Part shown: positions 28,570 to 38,945 of the stretch, piece after piece
Layout: every line of letters begins with the position of its first letter
How positions within the stretch are numbered: position 1 is the first letter of the stretch
Source: Lysobacteraceae bacterium
GTDB taxonomy: Bacteria > Pseudomonadota > Gammaproteobacteria > Xanthomonadales > Xanthomonadaceae
Assembly: GCA_028868545.1 (NCBI GenBank)
Contig: JAGWUF010000002.1
Coordinates: 62,001-126,000 of the forward strand
Reading direction: 5' to 3'
Length of the DNA stretch: 64,000 bases
Position numbers and translations under genes: made by a program
The notes under the pieces: generated by a model
Told to the model about the DNA's origin: nothing
Databases searched by the model: none
The model's input: the letters and a program-made list of their open reading frames with translations, nothing else

Positions 28570-29868
28570 TCAGCCTTGCGCTGGCTGCAGGTAGTCGAGT
28601 GCTACCTGCAGCAGGGCACGGAAGCCGAGATCCAGTGCCGATTCGTCCAGCAGGAACTCGGGGGAATGGTTGCGTGGCGCGGTGGCCGGGTCAATGCCGG
28701 CGCCGGTGGCCCCCACGAAGAAAAACATCCCCGGGGCTTTCTGTGCGTACAGCGAAAAATCCTCCGCCCCCATTTCCAGCGGCGGTTCGTACACATTGGC
28801 CTTGCCGGCCACCGCCTGCAGGCTGGGCAGCATGCGTGCGGTCAGTGCCGGGTCGTTGACGGTGACCGGATAGCCCGCGTCGGCCGGAACGTCCGCCTGC
28901 ACCCTGGCGCCGTGGGCGGCGGCCACGTGTTCGGACACGTTGCGCAGATCGGCGAAAATCTTTTCGCGCATGGCCGGGTCGAAGGTGCGGATGGTGCCGA
29001 CCAGATCCACCTCGTCCGGAATGATGTTGTAGCGGACGCCGCCCTTGATGGAGCCAAAGGTGACCACCGCCGGTAATTTGGCAATATTGGTACGACGGCT
29101 GACGATCGTTTGTGCGCTGCCGATGAGGTCGGCAGCGGCCACGATCGGGTCGATGCCGCCCCAGGGCGCGGAGCCGTGGGTCTGCCGGCCAAGCACCCGG
29201 ATGCTGAAACGATCCGATGCCGCCATCAGCGGGCCGCCGCGCACGGCGATCTGCCCGGCCGGTACCGTGGCGAAGACGTGCAGGCCGAACACCGCTTCGG
29301 GCTTGAAGTCGCGGAACAAACCGTCCTTCAGCATCGCCTCGGCCCCGCCCTCGCCTTCTTCCGCCGGCTGGAAAATCAACAGCACCCGGCCATGCAAGTT
29401 CTTCTGCATGCCCGCCAGCGCCTCCGCCACGCCCATCAGGATGCCGGTATGCGCATCGTGGCCGCAGGCATGCATGACGCCAACGGTCTGGCCGTTGTAG
29501 TCGGTGGTGACGGTGGATGCATACGGCAGGCCGGTTTTTTCGGTCACCGGCAGCGCGTCCATGTCGGCGCGCAGCGCGATGTCCGGCCCCGGCTTGCCAC
29601 CGGTGATGACGGCGGCCACGCCGTGCCCACCCAGCATGACCGGCTTCAGCCCCAGTCTGCGCAGATGCTCGGCCACCTTCGTGGCGGTGCGCGCCTCGTG
29701 CAGGGACAGTTCCGGGTGCTGGTGGAAGTCGCGACGCCAGGCAATCACCTTCGGCTGCAGCGCCTTGGCGGCGGTGGCCACCTCGGGCCGTTGTGCGGAC
29801 TGTGCGCTGGCGCTGCCCGCCAGCAGCAACGCCATGAGGGACAAGGAAAGCGGGGCAGGCATGCGCAT
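28570..29868 (-). CDS. M20 family amidohydrolase/metallopeptidase, exported
   Basis: From MRMPAPLSLSLMALLLAGSASAQ; DIALRADMDALPVTEKTGLPYAS...VMHACGHDAHTGILMGVAEAL...LIFQPAEEGEGGAEAML. Confidence 0.92.
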   Translation of the reverse strand: MRMPAPLSLSLMALLLAGSASAQSAQRPEVATAAKALQPKVIAWRRDFHQHPELSLHEARTATKVAEHLRRLGLKPVMLGGHGVAAVITGGKPGPDIALRADMDALPVTEKTGLPYASTVTTDYNGQTVGVMHACGHDAHTGILMGVAEALAGMQKNLHGRVLLIFQPAEEGEGGAEAMLKDGLFRDFKPEAVFGLHVFATVPAGQIAVRGGPLMAASDRFSIRVLGRQTHGSAPWGGIDPIVAAADLIGSAQTIVSRRTNIAKLPAVVTFGSIKGGVRYNIIPDEVDLVGTIRTFDPAMREKIFADLRNVSEHVAAAHGARVQADVPADAGYPVTVNDPALTARMLPSLQAVAGKANVYEPPLEMGAEDFSLYAQKAPGMFFFVGATGAGIDPATAPRNHSPEFLLDESALDLGFRALLQVALDYLQPAQG

Positions 29869-29918
29869 GTTCAGGATATCGTCGGGAAGACATTCGCCGG
29901 AACCGGGATAATACGCGG

Positions 29919-30113
29919 ATGCACCTGCCGCAGATCCCCGCCTCGCTCGACCCGCGCCCGCAGCCACCGGAACCGGTGCTGCCATCCGATTGCTGCGACA
30001 GCGGCTGCGACCCTTGCGTGCACGACAGCTACGCCGATGCGCTGGCGCACTACCGCCAGTTGCTTGCCGCGTGGAAGCAGCGTCACCCGGACGCCGACGC
30101 AAGCTCAGCCTGA
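29919..30113 (+). CDS. Oxidoreductase-like domain small protein
   Basis: 64 aa, PPEPVLPSDCCDSGCDPCVHDSYADALAHYRQ Cys-rich motif. Confidence 0.75.
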   Translation: MHLPQIPASLDPRPQPPEPVLPSDCCDSGCDPCVHDSYADALAHYRQLLAAWKQRHPDADASSA

Positions 30114-30797
30114 CGCTGCCTCGGTCACGAATTGCCAGAACCGCGGCGGCTCCGGCAGCTGGGCATCGACGTCGATGCGGGTGCCGGCCGCCACGCACAA
30201 TGCCAGCGCACCCTCGCCCACGCGCCAGCTGCAGCCTTCGGCACTCGCGGCGATCGCCGGCCGGGCGCTGAAGCGGCGCGCCTGTGCCGGCAACAGCCCC
30301 TCGCCACTGCGCTTGCCACGGGCTTCCTTCAAGGCCCAGTAGTGATGGAACAAGGCGCCGCGTGCCTGTGCATCGCACGCGCGCAGCTGCGCAACCTCCT
30401 CGCTGGAGAAGCTGAAACCCGCCAGCGCCAGCAAGTCACGCGGCTTGCGCGGGATCTCGACATCCACCCCCACCGGCAGTTCGGACAGTGCCAGCGCCAG
30501 ATGGCCGCCGCCATGGCTCAGACTGAGGTGCAGGGACGATGGCTGGGCATCCACCAGCAGTCGGGGCCGCCCGTCCGGATGGATATCCAGCCCGATTCGC
30601 GCAGGCGCCAGCTGCAACCACTGCGCGGCCAGCTGGCGGGCCTGCCAATGCCCGGCGATGAAACTCTCGCGCCGGGCCGGCGCCGTCATCGCCTGCAGGC
30701 ATTGCAGCTCGTGCACCGTCATCCACTGCGAAGGCGGCTCGCTGCCGTCCAGCACGGCGGCTGTCTCCAGCAATTGCAGGCGGACACGCGCCGTCAT
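30105..30797 (-). CDS. 4'-phosphopantetheinyl transferase superfamily protein
   Basis: 230 aa; LSLSHGGGHLALALSELPVGVDVEIPRKPRD...FHHYWALKEARGKRSGEGL. Confidence 0.88.
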   Translation of the reverse strand: MTARVRLQLLETAAVLDGSEPPSQWMTVHELQCLQAMTAPARRESFIAGHWQARQLAAQWLQLAPARIGLDIHPDGRPRLLVDAQPSSLHLSLSHGGGHLALALSELPVGVDVEIPRKPRDLLALAGFSFSSEEVAQLRACDAQARGALFHHYWALKEARGKRSGEGLLPAQARRFSARPAIAASAEGCSWRVGEGALALCVAAGTRIDVDAQLPEPPRFWQFVTEAASG

Positions 30798-30833
30798 GTG
30801 CTGGTCTTCATCGGTGCAGACAGGGCATCCCGC

Positions 30834-33113
30834 TCAGTCCACCAGCGCCGGCAGCAGTTTTTCCGGTTCCGCCTGCACGTCCAGGTGCAGCTCGCCATCC
30901 GCTGCATCCAGTGCCACCCGGCCACCCTGCACCAGCTTTCCGAACAACAGCTCGTCGGCCAGCGGGCGCTTGATCCTGTCCTGGATCAGCCGCGCCATCG
31001 GCCGCGCACCCATCAGCGGATCGAAGCCTTGCCGGCCCAGCCATTCGCGTGCGGCCGGCGTGGCCGACAGGGTGACCTGCTTCTCGTGCAGTTGCAGCTC
31101 CAGTTCGATCAGGAACTTGTCCACCACCCGCAGGATGTGATCGAAGCCCAGCGCCTGGAACTGCACCACCGCATCCAGCCGGTTGCGGAACTCGGGGCTG
31201 AAGCCGCGACGGATCGCTTCCATCGCATCCGGGCTGTGATCCTGCTTGGTGAAACCAATACTGCGCCGCGCCGCCTGGCTGGCGCCGATATTGGTAGTCA
31301 TCACCAGCACCACGTTGCGGAAATTGGCTTCGCGGCCGTTGGTGTCGGTGAGCGTGCCGCGATCCATCACCTGCAACAGGATGTTGAAGATGTCGGGGTG
31401 CGCTTTTTCGATTTCATCCAGCAGCAGCACGCAGTGCGGGGTCTTGACGATTTTTTCGGTCAGCAGCCCGCCCTGGTCGAAACCCACATAGCCAGGCGGC
31501 GCACCGATCAGCCGGCTCACCGAATGCGGCTCCATGTATTCGCTCATGTCGAAGCGAATCAGCTCGATGCCCAGCTGCATCGCCAGCTGGCGGGTGACTT
31601 CGGTCTTGCCCACGCCGGTGGGGCCGGCGAACAGGAAGCTGCCGATCGGCTTGTCGGGGTTGCCCAGGCCGCTGCGTGCCAGCTTGATGGCACTGGCCAG
31701 GGTGTCGATGGCCGGATCCTGGCCGAAGATCACCATCTTCAGATTGCGATCCAGATGCTTCAGCACATCCTTGTCGGAGGCACTGACCTGCTTGGCGGGA
31801 ATGCGCGCCATCTTCGCCACGATGGTCTCGATTTCCTCCACGTCGATCAGCTGCTTGCGCGACTCCTGCGGTTGCAGACGCTGGCGTGCGCCGGCCTCGT
31901 CGATCACGTCGATCGCCTTGTCCGGCAGCAGGCGGTCGCCGATGTGCTTGACCGACAGATCCACCGCGGCCTGAATCGCCTCGTCGGCATAGCTCACGCC
32001 GTGGTGCGCTTCGTACTTCGGCCGCAACCCTTTCAGGATTTCCACCGCCTCGCCCACCGTGGGCTCGACAATGTCGATCTTCTGGAAGCGCCGTGCCAGC
32101 GCGCGATCCTTCTCGAACACGCCGCGGTATTCCTGGAAGGTGGTGGAGCCGATGCAGCGCAGCTCGCCGTTGGCCAGCACCGGCTTGATCAGATTGGAGG
32201 CATCCATGGTGCCGCCGCTGGCGGAACCGGCCCCGATGATGGTGTGGATTTCGTCGATGAACAAGATCGCGTGCGGCTGCTTCTTCAGCGCCGCCAGCAC
32301 GCCCTTCAGGCGTTTCTCGAAATCGCCGCGATATTTGGTACCGGCCACCAGTGCGCCCAGATCCAGCGCATAGATCACCGCCCCGGCCAGCACGTCGGGC
32401 ACTTCGCCATCGACGATGCGCTTGGCCAGCCCTTCCGCCAGCGCGGTCTTGCCCACGCCGGATTCGCCCACGTACAGCGGGTTGTTCTTGCGCCGGCGGC
32501 ACAGCACCTGGATGGTGCGCTCGATTTCGTCGGCGCGGCCCACCAGCGGGTCGATCTTGCCGGCCAGCGCCGCCTCGTTGAGGTTGGCCGCGAATTCGGT
32601 CAGCGGGTCGCCCTTGGGCTCGCCTTCGGCGGTGTCGTGCCTGGCCTCGCCCTCGGCGGGTGGCGGCGAACTGTCCTCGTCCTGCCTGGCGATCCCGTGG
32701 CTGATGTAATTGACCACATCCAGCCGATGCACATCCTGCTGGTTCAGGAAATACACCGCGTGCGAATCCTTCTCGCCGAAGATCGCCACCAGCACGTTGG
32801 CACCCGTGACTTCCTTGCGACCGGACGATTGCACGTGGTACACCGCGCGCTGCAGCACACGCTGGAAGCCCAGGGTGGGTTGGGTCTCGCGGCCGTCGTC
32901 CTCGGCCAGGCGATGCACCGACACCTCGATGGCGTTGTCGAGTTCGGCGCGCAGCCTGGCCAGGTCGGCGCCCAGCGCGCGCAGGACGGCTTCGGCGGCC
33001 GGGTTGTCCAGCAGCGCCAGCAGCAGGTGCTCGACCGTCATGAACTCATAGCGGGCTTCACGGGTGCGCTTGTAGCACTGGCCGATGGTTTGCTCGAGAT
33101 CCTTGCTGAACAT
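30834..33113 (-). CDS. clpA: ATP-dependent Clp protease ATP-binding subunit ClpA
   Basis: 759 aa; [35 protein letters not shown], two AAA modules ([30 protein letters not shown]). Confidence 0.97.
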   Translation of the reverse strand: MFSKDLEQTIGQCYKRTREARYEFMTVEHLLLALLDNPAAEAVLRALGADLARLRAELDNAIEVSVHRLAEDDGRETQPTLGFQRVLQRAVYHVQSSGRKEVTGANVLVAIFGEKDSHAVYFLNQQDVHRLDVVNYISHGIARQDEDSSPPPAEGEARHDTAEGEPKGDPLTEFAANLNEAALAGKIDPLVGRADEIERTIQVLCRRRKNNPLYVGESGVGKTALAEGLAKRIVDGEVPDVLAGAVIYALDLGALVAGTKYRGDFEKRLKGVLAALKKQPHAILFIDEIHTIIGAGSASGGTMDASNLIKPVLANGELRCIGSTTFQEYRGVFEKDRALARRFQKIDIVEPTVGEAVEILKGLRPKYEAHHGVSYADEAIQAAVDLSVKHIGDRLLPDKAIDVIDEAGARQRLQPQESRKQLIDVEEIETIVAKMARIPAKQVSASDKDVLKHLDRNLKMVIFGQDPAIDTLASAIKLARSGLGNPDKPIGSFLFAGPTGVGKTEVTRQLAMQLGIELIRFDMSEYMEPHSVSRLIGAPPGYVGFDQGGLLTEKIVKTPHCVLLLDEIEKAHPDIFNILLQVMDRGTLTDTNGREANFRNVVLVMTTNIGASQAARRSIGFTKQDHSPDAMEAIRRGFSPEFRNRLDAVVQFQALGFDHILRVVDKFLIELELQLHEKQVTLSATPAAREWLGRQGFDPLMGARPMARLIQDRIKRPLADELLFGKLVQGGRVALDAADGELHLDVQAEPEKLLPALVD

Positions 33114-33217
33114 GGGGATGACATCCTCCGAAACACTTGCCTCCTATGTAGGGCGCAATTCCCGTCAGGGCAAGCCCCCGAACGCCATAACCCGCCGCAA
33201 GTGGCACTTTTCCCGGT

Positions 33218-33547
33218 TCAGGCCTGCTCCATCGTGCACAACAGCGGGTGCTGGTTCAGCCGTGCGTAATCATTGACCTGGGCCACCTTGGATTCGGCGA
33301 TCTCGCGGGTATAGACACCGCAGACGCCGCGACCGCGGGTGTGGACGTGCAGCATGACCTGGGTGGCCGACTCCAGCGTCTTGCCGAAAAACTGCATCAG
33401 CACATCCACCACGAAGTCCATCGGGGTGTAGTCGTCATTCAGCAGCAGCACGGTGTATTGCGGTGGTTTGGCGACGGCCGGGCGCGCCGGCGCCACCACG
33501 GTGGCGTGGTCGTGGCCGTGCTGCGGTTTCTCGGTTTCATTGGGCAT
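33218..33547 (-). CDS. clpS: ATP-dependent Clp protease adapter ClpS
   Basis: [58 protein letters not shown]. Start MPNETEKPQ. Confidence 0.95.
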   Translation of the reverse strand: MPNETEKPQHGHDHATVVAPARPAVAKPPQYTVLLLNDDYTPMDFVVDVLMQFFGKTLESATQVMLHVHTRGRGVCGVYTREIAESKVAQVNDYARLNQHPLLCTMEQA

Positions 33548-33609
33548 CGCCTGATTATACGAAGCCCCGGCACATGGACGATATCTCCGGCAACAGGGAC
33601 AATGGGCCG

Positions 33610-34074
33610 ATGCAATCGCAGCAAGCACGCTTCTGGCAACCCGATGTCACCGTGGCCACCCTGGTGGTGCGTGATGGCCGCCTGCTGTGCGTCGAGGAGC
33701 AGGCCAACGGGGCCCTGGTCATCAACCAGCCGGCGGGGCATCTGGAGCCGGACGAAAGCCTGATCGAAGCAGCCGTGCGCGAAACCCGCGAGGAAACCGG
33801 CTGGAACGTGCGCCTCACCCATCTGGTGGGCAGTTACCAATGGAAAGCACCCGAAACGGGAAAGCATTATCTGCGCTTTGCTTTCGCCGCCGAGCCGCTG
33901 GATGAAATTCCCGGAGCGGTGCTGGATGACGGCATCGTGCGCGCCCTGTGGCTGAGCCCGCAGGAATTGCAGGCCGAAATGGCGCGCCATCGCAGCCCGC
34001 TGGTGTGGCAGGTCGTGGCCGACTGGCTGGGCGGCAGCCGGTACCCGTTGACGTTGGTGCAACAACTGGCATGA
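33610..34074 (+). CDS. nudJ: NUDIX hydrolase (NudJ-like)
   Basis: [20 protein letters not shown], Nudix box [23 protein letters not shown]. Directly precedes mnmA. Confidence 0.88.
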   Translation: MQSQQARFWQPDVTVATLVVRDGRLLCVEEQANGALVINQPAGHLEPDESLIEAAVRETREETGWNVRLTHLVGSYQWKAPETGKHYLRFAFAAEPLDEIPGAVLDDGIVRALWLSPQELQAEMARHRSPLVWQVVADWLGGSRYPLTLVQQLA

Positions 34075-35177
34075 GCGCGGAACACATCGTGGTGGGCGTC
34101 TCCGGCGGCGTCGATTCCTCGGTGGCGGCCTTGCTGCTGCGCGATGCCGGCTGCACCGTCACCGGGCTGTTCATGCAGAACTGGAACGACGACGGCAGCG
34201 GCGAGTGCCGGGCCGAGGACGACCGCCGCGATGCGGTGGCGGTGTGCGGGACGCTGGGCATCCCGATCCGCTTCCGGGATTTCTCGAAAGAATACTGGGA
34301 CGGCGTATTTCGTCATTTCCTCGACGAGTACGCCGCCGGCCGCACGCCCAATCCGGACGTGCTGTGCAACCGCGAGATCAAGTTCAAGCACTTCCTGGAT
34401 GCCGCCCGCGAACTGGGCGCCGATGCCATCGCCACCGGCCACTACGCGCGGGTGGATCACGACGGCCACGCCTTCCGCCTGCTGCGCGCGATCGACCGCA
34501 GCAAGGACCAGAGCTACTTCCTGCACCAGTTGGGACAGGCACAGCTGGCCTCGACCCGCTTTCCGCTGGGCGCGCTGCACAAGCACGAGATCCGCAGGAT
34601 CGCGGCCGAGCACGGCCTGCGCACCGCGGAAAAGAAGGATTCCACCGGTATCTGCTTCATCGGCGAGCGCGATTTCCGCAGCTTCCTGGCGCACTACCTG
34701 CCGACGCGCGAGGGCGAGATGCGCACACCCGACGGGCAGCGCATCGGTACTCATCCGGGCGTGTTCTATTTCACCCTGGGCCAGCGCGAAGGCCTGCACA
34801 TCGGCGGCGTGCGCGGCCGCCCGCAGGCACCGTGGTTCGTGGTGGCCAAGGACGTGGCACGCAACATCCTGTACGTCGATCAAGGCCATGACAGCCCGTG
34901 GCTGCAATCGACCACCTTGCACAGCGAAACCGCCCACTGGATCGCCGGCAGCCCGCCGGCGGCACGCTTTGCATGCACCGCGCAGACCCGCTACCGCCAG
35001 CCCGACGAGGCCTGCGAAGTCCGCGTACGCGACGACGGCACGCTGGACGTGGTGTTCGTCCGTCCGCAGCGGGCGGTCACTCCCGGTCAATCCCTGGTGC
35101 TTTACGATGGCGACGTCTGTCTTGGCGGCGCCGTCATCGCCAGCACCGACGCCCCCGTTCCCGGAACCCCTGCATGA
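34071..35177 (+). CDS. mnmA: tRNA-specific 2-thiouridylase MnmA
   Basis: [65 protein letters not shown] overlap with nudJ. Confidence 0.97.
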   Translation: MSAEHIVVGVSGGVDSSVAALLLRDAGCTVTGLFMQNWNDDGSGECRAEDDRRDAVAVCGTLGIPIRFRDFSKEYWDGVFRHFLDEYAAGRTPNPDVLCNREIKFKHFLDAARELGADAIATGHYARVDHDGHAFRLLRAIDRSKDQSYFLHQLGQAQLASTRFPLGALHKHEIRRIAAEHGLRTAEKKDSTGICFIGERDFRSFLAHYLPTREGEMRTPDGQRIGTHPGVFYFTLGQREGLHIGGVRGRPQAPWFVVAKDVARNILYVDQGHDSPWLQSTTLHSETAHWIAGSPPAARFACTAQTRYRQPDEACEVRVRDDGTLDVVFVRPQRAVTPGQSLVLYDGDVCLGGAVIASTDAPVPGTPA

Positions 35178-35788
35178 GCAACCCCATCGATGACCGCGTG
35201 CTGGCCCTGGCCGGCCTGTTGCAGGCACTGGCGCAGGTGCGCCGGATTGCAGATACCGGCCAATCGGACATGGCACTGGTGCAAGGCGCGCTGGACAGCG
35301 TGTTTCGCATCGATGCGCGCGACACCGAGGCGGTGTTCGGCACGGCCCTGCAATTGCGCGCCGGCCTGCGCCAGCTGCGGGAGTACCTGGCCAATGGCAG
35401 CAAGGACGAGGCGCTGGGGAAACTGGCACTGGCGGTGCTGCAACTCGAGCGCCGTTTCGTGCGCAGCAAGCCGATGCTGGAACAGGTCAATGCGACCTTG
35501 CAGCGGTTGCAACCCGATGCTTCGCGGCTGGGCAGCGCACATGCCGACGTGGTTTCGGCGCTGGCCAGGCTTTATGCCGACAGTCTGAGCACGCTGCGTC
35601 CGCGGGTCATGGTGCAAGGCAACCCGCACTATCTGGGGCAGGCCGGCGTGGTGGCGGAAATCCGTGCCCTGCTGCTGGCGGCCCTGCGCGCCGCCGTGCT
35701 GTGGCGGCAGATGGGTGGCAGCCTGTGGGATTTCGTGTTCGCACGGCGGCAGATGGCCGCCGCCATCGATGCACGGCTGGCAGGCTGA
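35174..35788 (+). CDS. hflD: High frequency lysogenization protein HflD homolog
   Basis: [30 protein letters not shown]...[48 protein letters not shown] overlap with mnmA. Confidence 0.93.
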   Translation: MSNPIDDRVLALAGLLQALAQVRRIADTGQSDMALVQGALDSVFRIDARDTEAVFGTALQLRAGLRQLREYLANGSKDEALGKLALAVLQLERRFVRSKPMLEQVNATLQRLQPDASRLGSAHADVVSALARLYADSLSTLRPRVMVQGNPHYLGQAGVVAEIRALLLAALRAAVLWRQMGGSLWDFVFARRQMAAAIDARLAG

Positions 35789-35797
35789 GCTGCCGCC

Positions 35798-36442
35798 TTA
35801 CCAGGTCAGGTCATCAGGCACCTGGTAGTGCGGGTCGGAGTACGGATCGGCTTCGTCCGGCGCGTTCGGATCGACTTTCAGCGCGACGGCCGGGGCGAAG
35901 ATCGCCTCGGCCTCCGCCAGCGTGGCGGCATCCACCAGCAGGTAGCGACCGTTCATCTGCAACACGCCCAGCGCGCCGGCATTGAGCGCTTTCAACTGCT
36001 CGACCGTGACATGGATGCGCTTGATCTTGCCGCCGTACTCGAAATGGCGGACGTGTTCGGCGTCGACGGCGTTCAGCGCCTTGTCCTTGAGGAAGACCTC
36101 CAGCCTGGCCTTGGCTTCGCGACGAACACGCGCCTCTTCCTGCTTCAGGCGTTCGGCCTCGATGCGCTCGTCCTTTTCCTTCTGCGCGCGAATCGCATAG
36201 GCCTTGGCCAGGTCGATGTCTTCGCGCGGCATCCTTTGGGGGTGCGGGGCCTTGTGCGGGCGCTGCGGCGGTTTGCCGGCATGCGCAGGCTTTCCCGTCG
36301 GCGCGGGTTTGCTGCCGGCGTGCGCGGGCTTGCCGCCCTGCCCGGCCTGCGGCCGGCGCGGATCCGGCTTCGGTCGCGGGGCGGGCTTGGGCGCATCCTG
36401 GAAACCCAGGCCCAGCAGCTGGTCGCGGAGGGAATTGCTCAT
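35798..36442 (-). CDS. DUF2058 family protein (YaiL-like) with Pro/Lys/His-rich linker
   Basis: MSNSLRDQLLGLGFQ...EDIDLAKAYAIRAQKEKDERIEAERLKQEEARVRREAKARL. Confidence 0.85.
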   Translation of the reverse strand: MSNSLRDQLLGLGFQDAPKPAPRPKPDPRRPQAGQGGKPAHAGSKPAPTGKPAHAGKPPQRPHKAPHPQRMPREDIDLAKAYAIRAQKEKDERIEAERLKQEEARVRREAKARLEVFLKDKALNAVDAEHVRHFEYGGKIKRIHVTVEQLKALNAGALGVLQMNGRYLLVDAATLAEAEAIFAPAVALKVDPNAPDEADPYSDPHYQVPDDLTW

Positions 36443-36456
36443 GTCGGTGCAGGCAC

Positions 36457-36684
36457 TCAGTAATGCGGTGGAGGGGGTTCGCTGGCGGCATCGCCGGTGA
36501 CCGGGCTGGCCGCCATCGCGCTGCGCAATTGCCGCAACTCTTCCAGCGCGCGATGCAGGCGCAGCGCGTTGCCGGCCTCCTCGCTGCGGGCGGCGGCCAG
36601 CGCGTCGCTGAGTTCCAGCAGCGCCTGCTCCTGGAACGCCAGCCGGGTTTCCAGATCCACCAGCCGTTGTTCGAGCTCGGTCAT
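36457..36684 (-). CDS. slyX: SlyX family protein
   Basis: 75 aa; [29 protein letters not shown]...PPPHY C-terminus typical of SlyX. Confidence 0.85.
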   Translation of the reverse strand: MTELEQRLVDLETRLAFQEQALLELSDALAAARSEEAGNALRLHRALEELRQLRSAMAASPVTGDAASEPPPPHY

Positions 36685-38033
36685 GCCTGCTCCTTGCGCA
36701 GCGAGCGGCCGCGGCCGATGCCGTAATAGGCAAGACCTGCCGCTTCCACCTCGGCGGGTTCATAGAGATTGCGGCCATCGAAAATCACGGCGTCGGCCAG
36801 CGTGGCCTGCAATCTGGCGAAGTCGGGGCTGCGAAACTGCTTCCATTCGGTCATCACCAGCAACGCATCGGCCCCTGCCAAAGCCTCGTCGGCGCTGGCG
36901 CACAGTGCAAGATCGACGCGTTCGCCATGAAGGCGCCGGGTTTCGGCCATCGCCTCGGGATCGAAGGCGCGCACCTGCACCCCGGCGTCCCACAGCAATT
37001 GCAGCATCCGGCGGCTGGAGGCTTCGCGCATGTCGTCGGTATTGGGTTTGAACGCCAGCCCCCACAGCGCCACGGTCTTGCCGCGCAGTGTTGCCACATC
37101 GCCGTAATGACGCACTATCAAATCGAACAGATGGCCTTTCTGCGCGGCATTGACGGCTTCCACGGCGTCCAGCAGGCGCGGCATCACCCCGTGCTGCGCA
37201 GCGGTTCGTGCCAATGCCCGCACGTCCTTGGGAAAACAAGAGCCACCATAACCGGCGCCCGGATAGATGAAATGCCAGCCGATGCGCGGATCGGAACCGA
37301 TGCCCCTGCGCACCATTTCGACATCGGCACCCACCTGTTCGGCGATGTTGGCAATCTCGTTCATGAAGCTGATCTTGGTGGCCAGCATCGCGTTCGCCGC
37401 GTACTTGGTCAGCTCGGCAGAGCGCACATCCATGGCCACGATGCGGTCGCGGTTGCGATTGAACGGCGCATACAGGCGCTTCAGTTTCTCGATGGCCGCA
37501 GGACGATCGGCACCGATCACGATGCGGTCCGGCCGCATGCAGTCCTCCACCGCGGCGCCTTCCTTCAGGAATTCGGGGTTGGAGACCACGTCGAAATCGA
37601 CCCGCACGCCGCGCGCCGCCAATTCGGCGTCGATGGCCGCACGCACCTTGTCGGCGGTGCCCACCGGCACGGTGGACTTGTCCACCACCACCACCGGCCG
37701 GACGATGTGCCGGCCGATCGTCCGCGCTACCTCGCGCACGTATTGCAGGTCGGCGCTGCCATCCTCATCGGGCGGCGTACCCACCGCGATGAACACCACT
37801 TCGCCGTGGTCGATGCCGCCGGCAGCGTCGGTGGTGAACCGCAGGCGGCCGGCAGCGTGATTGGCCTGCACCATCGGTGCCAGGCCCGGCTCGAAGATCG
37901 GCACGACGCCCTTGTTCAGACCGTCCACCTTGGCCGCATCGATATCGACGCAGACCACGTCGTGGCCCACTTCAGCCAGGCAGGTGCCTGTCACCAGACC
38001 CACATAACCGGTACCGAAAATGCAAACCCGCAT
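36681..38033 (-). CDS. ugd: UDP-glucose/GDP-mannose 6-dehydrogenase family protein
   Basis: [32 protein letters not shown]...[31 protein letters not shown]...[15 protein letters not shown]. Confidence 0.94.
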   Translation of the reverse strand: MRVCIFGTGYVGLVTGTCLAEVGHDVVCVDIDAAKVDGLNKGVVPIFEPGLAPMVQANHAAGRLRFTTDAAGGIDHGEVVFIAVGTPPDEDGSADLQYVREVARTIGRHIVRPVVVVDKSTVPVGTADKVRAAIDAELAARGVRVDFDVVSNPEFLKEGAAVEDCMRPDRIVIGADRPAAIEKLKRLYAPFNRNRDRIVAMDVRSAELTKYAANAMLATKISFMNEIANIAEQVGADVEMVRRGIGSDPRIGWHFIYPGAGYGGSCFPKDVRALARTAAQHGVMPRLLDAVEAVNAAQKGHLFDLIVRHYGDVATLRGKTVALWGLAFKPNTDDMREASSRRMLQLLWDAGVQVRAFDPEAMAETRRLHGERVDLALCASADEALAGADALLVMTEWKQFRSPDFARLQATLADAVIFDGRNLYEPAEVEAAGLAYYGIGRGRSLRKEQA

Positions 38034-38043
38034 CGCAACCCTC

Positions 38044-38087
38044 CCAAAAAACAACGCCCGGGCGTACCCGATGGCACGCCACGGGCG
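38044..38087 (-). terminator. Rho-independent terminator downstream of the FKBP gene (minus strand)
   Basis: Minus-strand cgcccg-t-ggcgt ... acgcccgggcg stem followed by ttgtttttt. Confidence 0.75.
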
Positions 38088-38099
38088 CGATGCAAGCGG

Positions 38100-38879
38100 T
38101 TACTTGGCGGCCGCCTGCGGCTTGACGATGTCCAGCAGCTCGACTTCGAATTCCAGCACCTGGTTCGGGCCGATCATCGGCGGGGCCTGTTCGCCGTAGG
38201 CCAGCTTGGCCGGGATCCAGAACTTGTACTTGCTGCCCACCTGCATCAGCTGCAGGCCTTCGGACCAGCCCGGGATCACGCCACCCAGCGGCAACACCGC
38301 CGGCTCGCCACGCTTGTAGGAGCTGTCGAATTCCTTGCCATCCAGCAAGGTGCCCTTGTAATGCACCTTGACGCCATCGGCGGCGGTGGGCTTGGCACCC
38401 TTGCCCGCCGTGATCACCTGGTACTGCAGGCCCGACGCGGTGGTCACCACGCCCGGCTTCTTGCCGTTTTCGGCCAGGAACTTGTCACCCTTCTCCTGGT
38501 TGGTCTTGCCCTCTTCCATCATCTTGGCCATCTGCTTGGCCTGCATCTTCTGGCCGAAGGTCTGCATGATGTGCTGGGCCTGCTCGTCATCGACCAGCAT
38601 TTTCTCGCCGGCCATCTGCGCGCGCAGCGCCTTGACCACGGTATCGACCTTCACTTCGTCCTTGATCTCCGACAGCTGCTTGCCCATGGCCATGCCGATG
38701 GTGTAGCTGACCTGTTCCTTCTCGGTCGGCAGGCCCGGGATGCCGGACTTGTCATTGGCCGCCTTGGCCGCTTCGGTCTTGTCGGCTGACACGTCGACGG
38801 GCTTTTGTTCGGCTTTGCAGGCAGACAATGCCAGCAGCATGGCAATGGCGAGCGCGGAAGTACGGGCAAACGGCTTCAT
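38100..38879 (-). CDS. FKBP-type peptidyl-prolyl cis-trans isomerase (FkpA-like), lipoprotein-like
   Basis: 259 aa; MLLALSACKAEQKP lipobox, FKBP domain VKVHYKGTLLDGKEFDSSYKRGEPAVLPLGGVIPGWSEGLQLMQVGSKYKFWIPAKLAYGE. Confidence 0.93.
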   Translation of the reverse strand: MKPFARTSALAIAMLLALSACKAEQKPVDVSADKTEAAKAANDKSGIPGLPTEKEQVSYTIGMAMGKQLSEIKDEVKVDTVVKALRAQMAGEKMLVDDEQAQHIMQTFGQKMQAKQMAKMMEEGKTNQEKGDKFLAENGKKPGVVTTASGLQYQVITAGKGAKPTAADGVKVHYKGTLLDGKEFDSSYKRGEPAVLPLGGVIPGWSEGLQLMQVGSKYKFWIPAKLAYGEQAPPMIGPNQVLEFEVELLDIVKPQAAAK

Positions 38880-38945
38880 CAGAGGAAAACTCCAGGGTTG
38901 TTGAGTGAGGCGGCTTGCACCGCCGATGAATGCAATGCGTTGGAC

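Noticed and set aside
28570-30378. 602-aa version of the M20 hydrolase
   Set aside because: The N-terminal extension overlaps the oxidoreductase-like gene and the PPTase. The signal peptide at 29868 gives a better start.
30132-33269. 1045-aa plus-strand ORF
   Set aside because: Antisense to the PPTase and clpA. Shadow ORF.
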